Shown here in pieces: positions 26,336-34,756 of a stretch of DNA of 64,000 bases (position 1 is the stretch's first letter; each line of letters starts with the position of its first letter). The notes beneath the pieces were generated by a model. That model searched no databases and had not been told where the DNA came from. It saw nothing but the letters and a program-made list of their open reading frames with translations. The position numbers were made by a program, and so were the translations under genes. The DNA is from Sandaracinaceae bacterium (GTDB taxonomy: Bacteria > Myxococcota_A > Polyangia > Polyangiales > Sandaracinaceae): the NCBI GenBank assembly GCA_020633195.1, contig JACKEC010000025.1, positions 62,001-126,000 on the forward strand, given 5' to 3'.

Positions 26336-27186
26336 GCTTGTCGGAGCCGCCCCGCTACCCGTTCGTCCGCGTGCCGGTCGTCGCCGCGGACGTCCACGAC
26401 ATCAGCGCCGAGCTGTTCGAGCTCGGGGCGAGCGGCGTCGAGGAGCGCGACGACACGACCATGGATCGCGCCGGCGAGGGGGTGGAGCTGATCGCCCACT
26501 TCCCCGACGAGCCGCTCGCGCGGGCCGCGATCGAGGCGCTCGCGCCGCGGCTCGTTGGCGAGCTCGACTTCATCGTCGGCGACGACTGGAGGGACCGCTG
26601 GAAGGAGTTCTTCAAGCCCGCGCGCGTGGGGGAGCGCTTCCTCGTGCGGCCGCCGTGGGAGCCCGTCGAGCCGCGGGACGGCGACCGCGTGATCACCATC
26701 GATCCGGGCCAGGCCTTCGGCACCGGGACGCACGAGACGACGCGCCTGGTGATGCGCGAGGTCGAGCGGATCGCGTGTGCCGGCGAGGTCCTCGACGTCG
26801 GCTGCGGCTCGGGCATCCTGGGCATCGCGGCGCGCCTCTGCGGCGCCACGCGCGTCGTCGGCGTCGACGTCGACCCCATCGCGGCGCGCACGACGCTGGA
26901 GAACGCCGACGTCAACGGCGTCTCGATCGAGGCCTCCACCACGGACGTCGCGGACGTTCCGGGCACCTTCGACCTGGTGCTCGCGAACATCCGGCGGCCG
27001 ATTCTGGTGCCGATGGCGGACGCGTTGAAGGCGCGGTGCCGCGGCCACCTGGTGCTGAGCGGCCTGCTCGTCGAGGAGCGGGACGAGGTGCGGGCCTGCT
27101 TCGACGCTCGCTTCACGTTCGACCGCGAGGGGATCGACGGCGACTGGCTGTCGCTCACCTACCGCGCGCTGGGCAAGGATCGTTGA
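26332..27186 (+). CDS. prmA: ribosomal protein L11 methyltransferase
   Basis: 284 residues from GTG 26332, which overlaps the stop of the upstream gene by four bases. A TTG at 26338 is the alternative. The enzyme trimethylates ribosomal protein L11. Motifs are 'DPGQAFGTGTHETTRL', the SAM-binding 'LDVGCGSGILGIAA', 'VVGVDVDPIA' and 'LVLANIRRPIL', where Asn-Ile replaces the more usual Asn-Ile-Leu. The stop codon is shared with the TTG start of rsmE. Confidence 0.93.
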   Translation: MSLSEPPRYPFVRVPVVAADVHDISAELFELGASGVEERDDTTMDRAGEGVELIAHFPDEPLARAAIEALAPRLVGELDFIVGDDWRDRWKEFFKPARVGERFLVRPPWEPVEPRDGDRVITIDPGQAFGTGTHETTRLVMREVERIACAGEVLDVGCGSGILGIAARLCGATRVVGVDVDPIAARTTLENADVNGVSIEASTTDVADVPGTFDLVLANIRRPILVPMADALKARCRGHLVLSGLLVEERDEVRACFDARFTFDREGIDGDWLSLTYRALGKDR

Positions 27187-27905
27187 CGCGGAGGCTCCAC
27201 CACCCGGACCTGCCCGAGGCGGGCGGGGTGGTCGAGCTGAGCGAGGCGGCGCGACGCCACGCGCGGGTGCTGCGGCTGGCGCCGGGCGATCCCGTGCGGC
27301 TCTTCGACGGGGCGGGCGGCGAGGCCGCGGCGCGCGTGCTCGCGATCGACGCGGGCCTGCGCTGCGAGGCCGAGCCGAGGGTCGTCGTGACCGCGCCGAC
27401 GGTCCGCGTGGTCCTCTGCTACTGCCTCCCCAAGGGCAACGGCAAGCTCGACCAGGCGCTCCGCGGCGCGACCGAGGTCGGCGTCGCGGCGGTGCACCTC
27501 GCGCTCTCCGAGCGCAGCGTCTCGCGCCCGGCGCCCGGCTCCTTCGCCAAGCGCCTCGACCGCCTCCGTCGGATCGCCGAAGAGGCCTCGCGCCAGTCCG
27601 GCCGCGCCACCGTGCCCGACGTGCTCGAGCCGGCGCCGCTCGCGGAGGTCGTCGCGCGGGCTCCCGAAGACGCGCGACGCCTCGTGGCCGCGCCTGGCGG
27701 CGCACCGACGCCCCCCGGCGGCGACGAGGCGTGGCTCGTGATCGGCCCCGAGGGCGGCCTCTCGCCCGGGGAGCTCGCTTCGCTCGAGGCGCAGGGCTTC
27801 GAGCGCGTCGGCCTCGGCGACTCGGTGTTGCGTACCGAGACCGCCGCCGTCGTCGGGCCCGCCCTCGTCGCCGCCGCCCTCCGGGTGGGGAGCAGTGGAG
27901 GGTGA
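27183..27905 (+). CDS. rsmE: 16S rRNA (uracil-1498-N3)-methyltransferase
   Basis: 240 residues from TTG 27183, overlapping the prmA stop as TTGA. SPOUT-type enzyme that methylates U1498 of 16S rRNA. An N-terminal PUA-like part (1-75) begins 'HHPDLPEAGG'. The C-terminal part has 'LVIGPEGGLSPGEL' and 'LGDSVLRTETAAV', the knot motifs of the family. The prmA-rsmE order is common. The last 123 bp of the gene, plus sequence beyond the stop, are repeated almost exactly at 29403-29605. Confidence 0.93.
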   Translation: MTRRLHHPDLPEAGGVVELSEAARRHARVLRLAPGDPVRLFDGAGGEAAARVLAIDAGLRCEAEPRVVVTAPTVRVVLCYCLPKGNGKLDQALRGATEVGVAAVHLALSERSVSRPAPGSFAKRLDRLRRIAEEASRQSGRATVPDVLEPAPLAEVVARAPEDARRLVAAPGGAPTPPGGDEAWLVIGPEGGLSPGELASLEAQGFERVGLGDSVLRTETAAVVGPALVAAALRVGSSGG

Positions 27906-27985
27906 GAGACGAGGAGCTGGTGGCGCGGTGCGCAGTGCGGCGCGCAGTGGCGCGGGGCGAAGTGGCGCGGCGCCAGGCGCCGCGG
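27783..27985 (+). repeat. direct repeat, copy 1 (rsmE 3' end and downstream)
   Basis: Identical to 29403-29575 over 173 bp (27783-27955) at an offset of exactly 1620 bp, with about two mismatches in the next 30 bp. It spans the rsmE stop codon. Confidence 0.9.
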
Positions 27986-28179
27986 CCAGGGGAGAGTTGG
28001 GGCGGAGCGGGTGCCGAGAGCGGCGGTTGGAGCGCGCGAGCGCGCACGCGGTGCGTCCGTCTACTCCCAGCCGCGAAGAAAAATGAAGGCGTTCCGCTTC
28101 GCGGCCGCGAAGAGGCCACAGATCGCGCGCGCAGCAGCACGATCGCGCTCGCGCGGCGCTGGCTCGATCGACGCAGTGG
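27986..28179. other. short-repeat spacer after rsmE
   Basis: Non-coding. It contains a diverged copy (28088-28135) of the palindrome-bearing element that is tandemly repeated at 29651-29844, including CTTCGCGGCCGCGAAG. No gene seen. Confidence 0.55.
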
Positions 28180-28730
28180 TTCCGCGGCGAAAGCGGTCCT
28201 CGAAGAGGATGGCGAACTGCAAGCGAGCCTGCCCCCATGTGCGACGATCCTGGTGACCCCAGGTCTTCATCGCATTGCGGATGGCGACACGAGCTTGAGG
28301 TCGGCCTGCTCCGTGGGCATGTGGCCACGGGTCTTGAGCGTCTTGCGGAGCATCCGGTTCAACGCCTCGATGGCGGTTCGTCGTCGACCGCGCGACGGCT
28401 CTCGGTCCGGGCATCCAGGAAGGGGCATCGCGGCGCGCTCAGGCGCCGGCGCGCGCGCGTCGGGTCACGCGTCGCACCCCATTTGGCGTCGACCGCGTCC
28501 AGGGCGCGTTCGGCCTCCTCCGCGGTTGCGGCGTTGTAGACGGCGCGCAGGTCGCGGCAAACCGACTGGACGATCACGGTGCTCGGCTGGCGGCTCACAT
28601 AGCGGGTCGTGCTGCGGCCGATCGCGCACGCGCCGTCTGGAAGACGGTCCGCGAAGGCCGCCGCGACCGCCTGGGAGGCCTCGCAGTCGTCGGCGCGACG
28701 AGGTGCACGAGGATTCTTCGCTCGCCGTTG
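28180..28730 (-). pseudogene. IS256-family transposase remnant
   Basis: On the minus strand, pieces in different frames match the C-terminal half of IS256-type (Mutator) transposases in the right order: 'DDCEASQAVAAAF', 'TRYVS', 'CRDLRAVYNAATAEEAERAL' followed by 'DAKWG', 'IEALNRMLRKTLKTRG', 'AIRNAMKTWG' and 'QFAILFEDRF'. At least two frameshifts and no complete frame. The DDE catalytic core and both terminal inverted repeats were not found. The remnant sits between the intact rsmE and its decayed copy. Confidence 0.8.
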
Positions 28731-28735
28731 CTTGA

Positions 28736-29526
28736 GACCGCGAGGATCGACGGCGACTGGCGCGCGCCTCACCTGCGCGCGCTGCGCAAGGACCGTTTGA
28801 GGCTCCACCACTCCGCCGAGGCGGGCCCGACGAGCTGAGCACGGCGGTTCGCACGCGACGACGGGTGGTCGCGGCTGGCTTCACCACGAGCGCGTGCGGC
28901 TCTTAGACGACCGGGCGGCGAGGCCGCGCGCGCGGCTCGCGATCGACGCGGGCCTGCGCTGCAGCTCGTCGATCCGAGCGTCGTCGCGCGGCGTGCGCCG
29001 ACGGTCCGCGTGGTCCTCTGCGACGCCTAGACCGCGGCCGCGCGCGCGGATCAGCGCGCTCTCATCGGCGCGACCGCGGCGTCGCGGCGGGCACACGCGC
29101 TTGTCGAGCGCAACCCGCGAAGTGGCGCCCGGTGCTTCGCCGCGTCTGCCGCTCGAACGTCGGTCGCGCGAGAGACGCGCACCTCGATGGGGGCGCTGAT
29201 CCGTCCGGCACCGTCTTGCACCGCGCCGCGTGCGACGATTCGTCGCTCGGCACCGGCGCCTCTCGGGAGGTCGTCGCCGAGGTGGTGGCTGCGCCGCTTG
29301 CCCGTGCGCGCGCCTGGCGGCGCACCGTCGCCAGCTGGCGGCGCGAGGCCATCCGCGCGTGATCGGGTCCTGAGGGCGACCTAGTCGCGGAGCTCGCTTC
29401 GCCTCGAGGCGCAGGGCTTCGAGCGCGTCGGCCTCGGCGACTCGGTGTTGCGTACCGAGACCGCCGCCGTCGTCGGGCCCGCCCTCGTCGCCGCCGCCCT
29501 CCGGGTGGGGAGCAGTGGAGGGTGAG
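28736..29526 (+). pseudogene. decayed duplicate of prmA 3' end and rsmE
   Basis: Aligns with 27118-27906. The prmA tail ('gatcgacggcgactgg'), the rsmE start ('gaggctccaccac') and internal words such as 'gcgatcgacgcgggcctgcg' and 'gacggtccgcgtggtcctct' are kept. Many indels and in-frame stops break all frames up to about 29400. From 29403 on the copy is almost perfect. No product expected. Confidence 0.85.
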
Positions 29527-29605
29527 AGACGAGGAGCTGGTGGCGCGGTGCGCAGTGCGGCGCGCAGTGGCGCGGTGCGAAGGGGCGCGGCGCCAGGCGC
29601 CGCGG
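29403..29605 (+). repeat. direct repeat, copy 2
   Basis: Partner of 27783-27985. Near-identity here contrasts with the heavy decay of the same duplicate just upstream. Confidence 0.9.
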
Positions 29606-29611
29606 GGCGAA

Positions 29612-29632
29612 GGGGGTGGGAGTAGGGGAGAG
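29612..29632. repeat. 21-bp purine-rich word shared with 8078-8098
   Basis: Identical 21-mer to the left tract by the GxxExxY gene, 21.5 kb away. Followed by a second 'ggagtagggga' word. Confidence 0.7.
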
Positions 29633-29650
29633 TTGGAGTAGGGGAGGGTG

Positions 29651-29850
29651 CGTCCGCTTCGCGGCCGCGAAGAAAACAGATCGCGCGCGCAGCGCGCACG
29701 CTCCCCCGCTCCTTCTCTCCTCTACTCCCAGCGCCGCGCGAAAAGACGGGCGTCCGCTTCGCGGCCGCGAAGAAAACAGATCGCGCGCGCAGCGCGCACG
29801 CTCCCCCGCTCCTTCTCTCCTCTACTCCCAGCGCCGCGCGAAAAAGCGCA
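29651..29850. repeat. 100-bp tandem direct repeat with palindrome
   Basis: Two copies at 29651-29750 and 29751-29850, identical for the first 94 bases. Each holds the 16-bp palindrome CTTCGCGGCCGCGAAG followed by AAAA, then a GC-alternating stretch and a C/T tract ending 'ctctactcccagc'. A diverged third copy is at 28088-28135. Confidence 0.9.
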
Positions 29851-29898
29851 CACAACGCGCGAAGTGGACGACCCGCCCGCGCTCCCCGTCTCCCAACG

Positions 29899-31830
29899 TC
29901 AGACGAGGCGGCCCTTTACGAAGCGCTTCAGGATCGTCCGGTCCAGCGCGACCTCCGGGTGGGCGTCCGGGTCGTCGGCGTAGATGCGCGACAGGAGGTT
30001 CATGATCCGCGAGAGCCCGGCGGGGTGGAGCCGCGCGAGCGTGTGCCGCCGCTGGTCCTCACCGCGGATCACGTGCTGCTGCCGGTTCGCCATTCCGTCC
30101 AGGATCGAGGCCGCGGCCTCGTCCGGGCTCGCGGCCGGGACGTCGTCGTAAGCCCCCGTCGCGCCCATCATCGGGGTGCGCACCCAGTGCAGGTAGGCGT
30201 TGGTCACGCGGATCCCCTCGTGCAGGTGCTCGGCCGCGAGCACGTCCCCGAGCTGGCTCAGCGCGGCCTTGCTGGAGGTGTAGGCCCCGAACTTGATCGA
30301 GGGCATGTGCGCGCCCGCGGTCAGCACGTTCACGATGTGACCGCCGCGCTCGCGCATCGTCGGGAGCACCGCGCGGATCAGGCGCGCCGGCGCGAAGAAG
30401 TTGATTTGCATCGTCCGCTCGAGGTCGTGGAAGCGCTCGAGCGACTCCGCGAGCGGGCGCCGGATCGAGCGCCCGGCGTTGTTGAACAGGAGATCGATCG
30501 GGCCGTGCGCGGCGTGCACCTCGGCGACCACGCGATCGCACTCGCTCATCTCCGACAGGTCGGCGACGACGAAGTCGGCGCGCCCCCCGGACGCCCGGAT
30601 CGCGGCGACGACCTCGCGCAGCTCGGCCTCGCGGCGCGCGACGATCACGACGTGGGCGCCGGCCGCCGCGAGCTGGCGCGCGAGGGCCTCGCCGACGCCG
30701 CTCGAGCCACCCGTGATGAGCGCGCGCTGCCCGCCGAAGAGCGCGCGGTTGCGCGAGGGCTTGTCGCGCTCGGGGTCGAGGTGGCGCACATAGTGATCGA
30801 AGAGGCGCTCCACGTAGGCGGACTGCGGAGGGCAGGACACGCCGGTCCCCTCGAGCGCCGCCTCGAGGTGGGTGGTGTCGTACTCGACGTGCGGGTTCAT
30901 CGCGTCGACCACCGCGGCAGGGACGCCGAGGTCGGCGGCCCACTCGCGGCGCATGAACCGGAGCGAGCCGAGCTGCCCCGCCACGTTGCCGACGCCCGGG
31001 ACGAGCTTGGCCAACGCCGAGGGGCGCCACTTGCCCATGCGGGGCCCGCCCGCGGCGTCCGCGATCAGGTTGAACGTCTCGAAGAAGCGCGGCGGGGCGG
31101 GGTCCACCACGTGGAAGCCCTTGCCGTCGAGCCCGTCCTGCGCGGCGATCGCGGCGATCGCGTCGGCGACGAAGTCCACCGGCACCATGTTGATCCGCCC
31201 CGGGTCGTAGCCGGGGAGGGTGACCCACGGCGGCAGCACCCCGCGCAGCTTGTGGACGGCGCGGAACAGGTAGTAGGCCCCGTCGAGTCGAGGCATCGCG
31301 CCGGTGACCGAGTGACCGACCACGGCCGACGGGCGATAGACCCGGAAGCGGAGCCCCGACGCGCGCACCAGCTTCTCCGAGGCGTGCTTGGTCCGGTGGT
31401 AGGCCGACCCGAAGCCCTGGCGCCGGTCGAGATCGTCCTCCCCGAAGCGCCTGTCGAAGTCCCCGGCGACGGCGATCGAGGACACGTGGTGCAGCACGCC
31501 CTCGAAGCCGTCTCCGAGCAGCGTGATCAGGTTCTGGGTGCCGCCCACGTTCACGCGCTCGAGCCGCGTCGGGTCCGCCTCGAGGTCGTAGATCGCCGCG
31601 AGGTGGAACACGTGGTCCAGGCTCGACGGCTCGAGCGCCTCGCGATCGGCGTCCGACAGGCCCAGCCCGGGCTCGGCGACGTCGCCGATCAGCCGGCGGA
31701 CCCGGGGGTGGTCGGGGACCTCCGCGCCGGCGGTCCGGACCAACACGAAGGTCTCCGCGTCCCACTCCAGGAGACGCGGGAGGAGGTGCCGGCCGATCCA
31801 GCCGGTGCTGCCCGTGACGAGGATGCGCAT
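29899..31830 (-). CDS. bimodular fatty acyl-CoA reductase (two SDR domains)
   Basis: 643 residues. The N-terminal extended SDR/NAD-binding-4 domain (1-370) has 'VTGSTGWIGRHLL' and the Tyr-x3-Lys in 'YHRTKHASE'. The C-terminal classical SDR (about 395-640) has 'ITGGSSGVGEALA', 'NNAG' and 'YTSSKAAL'. This arrangement matches the alcohol-forming acyl-CoA reductases of Marinobacter and related mycobacterial proteins, which reduce acyl-CoA through aldehyde to alcohol. Product could be wax ester or ether-lipid alcohols; ether lipids matter in myxobacterial development (inference). ATG 31830 is chosen. Divergent from the gene at 31922. Confidence 0.85.
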   Translation of the reverse strand: MRILVTGSTGWIGRHLLPRLLEWDAETFVLVRTAGAEVPDHPRVRRLIGDVAEPGLGLSDADREALEPSSLDHVFHLAAIYDLEADPTRLERVNVGGTQNLITLLGDGFEGVLHHVSSIAVAGDFDRRFGEDDLDRRQGFGSAYHRTKHASEKLVRASGLRFRVYRPSAVVGHSVTGAMPRLDGAYYLFRAVHKLRGVLPPWVTLPGYDPGRINMVPVDFVADAIAAIAAQDGLDGKGFHVVDPAPPRFFETFNLIADAAGGPRMGKWRPSALAKLVPGVGNVAGQLGSLRFMRREWAADLGVPAAVVDAMNPHVEYDTTHLEAALEGTGVSCPPQSAYVERLFDHYVRHLDPERDKPSRNRALFGGQRALITGGSSGVGEALARQLAAAGAHVVIVARREAELREVVAAIRASGGRADFVVADLSEMSECDRVVAEVHAAHGPIDLLFNNAGRSIRRPLAESLERFHDLERTMQINFFAPARLIRAVLPTMRERGGHIVNVLTAGAHMPSIKFGAYTSSKAALSQLGDVLAAEHLHEGIRVTNAYLHWVRTPMMGATGAYDDVPAASPDEAAASILDGMANRQQHVIRGEDQRRHTLARLHPAGLSRIMNLLSRIYADDPDAHPEVALDRTILKRFVKGRLV

Positions 31831-31921
31831 TCGCCGTGCATTCTCGACCACCCCCCGCGGGGAGCAAAGCCCCGAGATCGTTGACGTGACCGGACCTGGG
31901 GGCCACCATCGACGACCCGCG

Positions 31922-34744
31922 ATGTCCGCGCTCACCTCGCTCCTGGTTCGGGATGGCGTCGTCCCCGTACGTAAGATCGAGGAGGCGTTGCAGCGTCAGG
32001 TGATCTCGGGCGGTGACGTCGAGACCGTCCTGCTCGAGATGAACGTCGTCTCGGAGAACGTCCTGGCCGGCTACCGGGCGGCAATGTTCGAGCTCCCGGC
32101 GGCGTCCCGCGAGGAGGTGGCGAGCGTCTCCGCGGACGTCATCGCGCTCGTGCCCAAGGAGGTGGCGGTGGAGCACCGCCTCGTCCCGCTGCGGGTCGAG
32201 GGGCGCCTGCTGCACCTCGCAGCGCACGAGCCGTTGACGCGCGAGCAAGAGGAGCGGGTCGGCTTCCTCCTCGGCTTCGACCTCCAGCTCCACATCGTCT
32301 GCGAGGTCCGGATCGCCGCTGGGCTCGCGCTCCACTACGGCGCCGAGCTCACCCCGCGGATGCTGCGCCTCGTCGACCGCGTCCGCTCCCGAGACTCCGG
32401 GGCGCTGCCTCAGGTCGGGGGCGTCGCGGTGATCGGGCTCGGCGCGCAGTCCGCCGATCTGCCCGACAAGGTCGCCCCACCTGCGTCCACGCCCTACGGG
32501 GGGACCACGCGGTCCGGCTCGTTCCTCCTCACCCCCGCGGACCCCGAGGAGGAGGAGCCGGAGGCGGTCGAGGCGCCCGGCCCCGTGCCGATCGCCGCCT
32601 CGAAGGAGCGCAAGAGCGAGCGCCCACACGCGCTACGCCGCCACCGCGGGCCCCTCACGCTCGAGGCCGCGGAGCGCTACCTCAAGCGCGCCAGCGATCG
32701 AGACGAGATCCTCGAGGTCCTCTTCGCCTACGCGCAGCAGTTCTTCGACTACACGGCCCTCTTCGTCGTGCACGACGACCGCCTCGACGGTCTCGAGGCG
32801 CAGGGTGTCGGCGCGCCGTCCCGCGAGGTCCAAGCGATCTCGCTGCCGCTCGATCAGCCGAGCGGCTTCTCGGAGGTGAAGCGGACGCGCGTGCCCCTGG
32901 TCCGTCGCCTGGATCAGAGCGCCGTCGATCGCGACGCGGCCGTCGGCATGCGCCGGCCCGCGAGCCCGCCCGCGTTCTTCATGCCGGTCGCCATCCGCGG
33001 CCGCGTCGTGGTGGTCCTCTACGGCGACAGGAACGGCGAGGAGTTCGACATCGGCGCGGTCATGGAGCTCGTCAAGCTCGGGCCGCGCGTCGTCGAGGCG
33101 TTCGAGCAGCTCATCCTCCGCAAGAAGCGCGCGGGCTATCACGACGAGGCGCCGGCTCCGGAGAAGCGCGACGAGCGCGCGTCGCTCAAGGCGGCCGCCC
33201 GGGCCCTCACGAACAGCCAGACCGGCGCGCGCCGGCCCCCGCTGGACTCGGGCCAGTGGCTCCCCGCCCAGCGCTCGTCTCCGGGCTTCGAGGTCCCCGA
33301 CGACGCGGGCGGCGACGACACCTGGGGCTCCGTGCGCGGCGCCCCGCAGCCCGTGAAGCCGACCGAGCCCGAGATCGTGCGCCGGGTCCCCGACGACCGG
33401 CCGCCGCGCGCGATCCTCGGGATCCCGCGGACCGCGCCGCCGCCCCCGCCGTCGGCCGAGCTCGCGCTGTCCCGTCGCGGCGGCGACTTCGACGACGAGG
33501 ACGATCCCGAGCTCGACTTCGGCGACGACGACGAGGACGACGGAGTCGTGATCGTCCTCGGGGACTCCGACGACGAGCCCGAGGAAGCGGGCGCGAAGGA
33601 GCCCGCGGCGGAACCGGCGCCCGAGCCCGAGCGGCCGTCGCGGCCCGTGGGCGCGTACATCGTCCACGAGGCGCCCGTCGACGTGGTGCGCCCGCGCCGC
33701 CGCTCGGATCGACCGCCGCGGCCGACCTCCGAGCCCCCCCGCGACACGCGCCGCGAGCCCGACGACGACGACAGCACCAAGCCCGAGGTCGTCCGCGTCC
33801 CCGACCGCATCCAGTCGGAGCGCCCGCGCCGGCCCACCCCCGGCCTCGACGCCGAGACCCGCTCGGTGATCGTCGACATGGGCGAGCAGGTCCACGCGCA
33901 GGTCGACGACCTGATCGCGGCCACCTCCCAGTCCCGACAGGACGAGCTCATCCGCGGGATCCTCACGATCGGCGAGGCCGCGCTCCCGGTCCTCGCCCAG
34001 GCGTTCCCCGGGCCGCTGAGCTGGAACCGTGACCAGGGCGGTCGCGTGCCGCGCGCGGCGGACCTGTCCCCCGTCGCGCGCGCGCTCGTCGCGTTCGGCC
34101 CGCGCGCCGCGTCCTACGTGGCGGGCCTGCTCAGCTCCGGGCACCCCGACGTGCGGCTCTACGCCGCCATCGTCGCCAGCGACATGGTCTCCGTCGAGCT
34201 GATGGACGCCGTGGCCGAGCGCCTCCACGACGAGGACGTCGGCGTCCGGCGCATCGCCGTCCAGCTGCTGCCGCGCTTCGCCGGCTTCCGGGGGTTCGAG
34301 GAGATCCGGACGGTGCTCCGCCGGACGGCGCGGATCCGAGGCCGCGACCTCACCCGGCGGTGGCAGGCCATCGACGCCATCGCGGCGCTCCGTGACATCG
34401 AGATGATGCCGAAGCTGATCGAGCTGCTCCGCGACGAGGACGACGACCTGACACGCCACGTCCACGAGGCGCTCGTCACGCTGGCGGCCACCGACCAGGG
34501 CACGTCGCACAAGAAGTGGGCGGCCTGGTACGAACGCCACCGGTCACGACATCGTGTGGAGTGGCTCATCGACGGTCTGCTCGACGCGGACGAGACGATC
34601 CGCCACGCCGCGGCCGAAGAGCTGAAGCGGCTGACGCAGCAGTACTACGGCTATCACGCCGGCTCCCCCAAGCGCGATCGCGAGCACGTCGCAAAGAAGT
34701 ATCGAGAGTGGTGGGAGGACGAGGGCCAACGGCGATTCGCGTAG
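31922..34744 (+). CDS. PilB/GspE-N, GAF-like and HEAT-repeat protein
   Basis: 940 residues from ATG 31922. Residues 1-140 resemble the N-terminal MshEN/GspE-N domain of type II secretion and pilus ATPases ('LLVRDGVVPVRKIEEAL', 'LVPLRVEGRLLHLA'), which in some proteins binds cyclic-di-GMP. Residues 215-390 look like a GAF domain. Then about 270 residues of acidic, Pro-rich disorder. Residues 660-940 contain HEAT-like helical pairs ('RRIAVQLLPRFAG', 'MMPKLIELLRDED'). No ATPase domain is present. It ends 12 bases before a kinase gene, so it may be a kinase partner (inference). Confidence 0.75.
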   Translation: MSALTSLLVRDGVVPVRKIEEALQRQVISGGDVETVLLEMNVVSENVLAGYRAAMFELPAASREEVASVSADVIALVPKEVAVEHRLVPLRVEGRLLHLAAHEPLTREQEERVGFLLGFDLQLHIVCEVRIAAGLALHYGAELTPRMLRLVDRVRSRDSGALPQVGGVAVIGLGAQSADLPDKVAPPASTPYGGTTRSGSFLLTPADPEEEEPEAVEAPGPVPIAASKERKSERPHALRRHRGPLTLEAAERYLKRASDRDEILEVLFAYAQQFFDYTALFVVHDDRLDGLEAQGVGAPSREVQAISLPLDQPSGFSEVKRTRVPLVRRLDQSAVDRDAAVGMRRPASPPAFFMPVAIRGRVVVVLYGDRNGEEFDIGAVMELVKLGPRVVEAFEQLILRKKRAGYHDEAPAPEKRDERASLKAAARALTNSQTGARRPPLDSGQWLPAQRSSPGFEVPDDAGGDDTWGSVRGAPQPVKPTEPEIVRRVPDDRPPRAILGIPRTAPPPPPSAELALSRRGGDFDDEDDPELDFGDDDEDDGVVIVLGDSDDEPEEAGAKEPAAEPAPEPERPSRPVGAYIVHEAPVDVVRPRRRSDRPPRPTSEPPRDTRREPDDDDSTKPEVVRVPDRIQSERPRRPTPGLDAETRSVIVDMGEQVHAQVDDLIAATSQSRQDELIRGILTIGEAALPVLAQAFPGPLSWNRDQGGRVPRAADLSPVARALVAFGPRAASYVAGLLSSGHPDVRLYAAIVASDMVSVELMDAVAERLHDEDVGVRRIAVQLLPRFAGFRGFEEIRTVLRRTARIRGRDLTRRWQAIDAIAALRDIEMMPKLIELLRDEDDDLTRHVHEALVTLAATDQGTSHKKWAAWYERHRSRHRVEWLIDGLLDADETIRHAAAEELKRLTQQYYGYHAGSPKRDREHVAKKYREWWEDEGQRRFA

Positions 34745-34756
34745 TATGCTCCCGCG

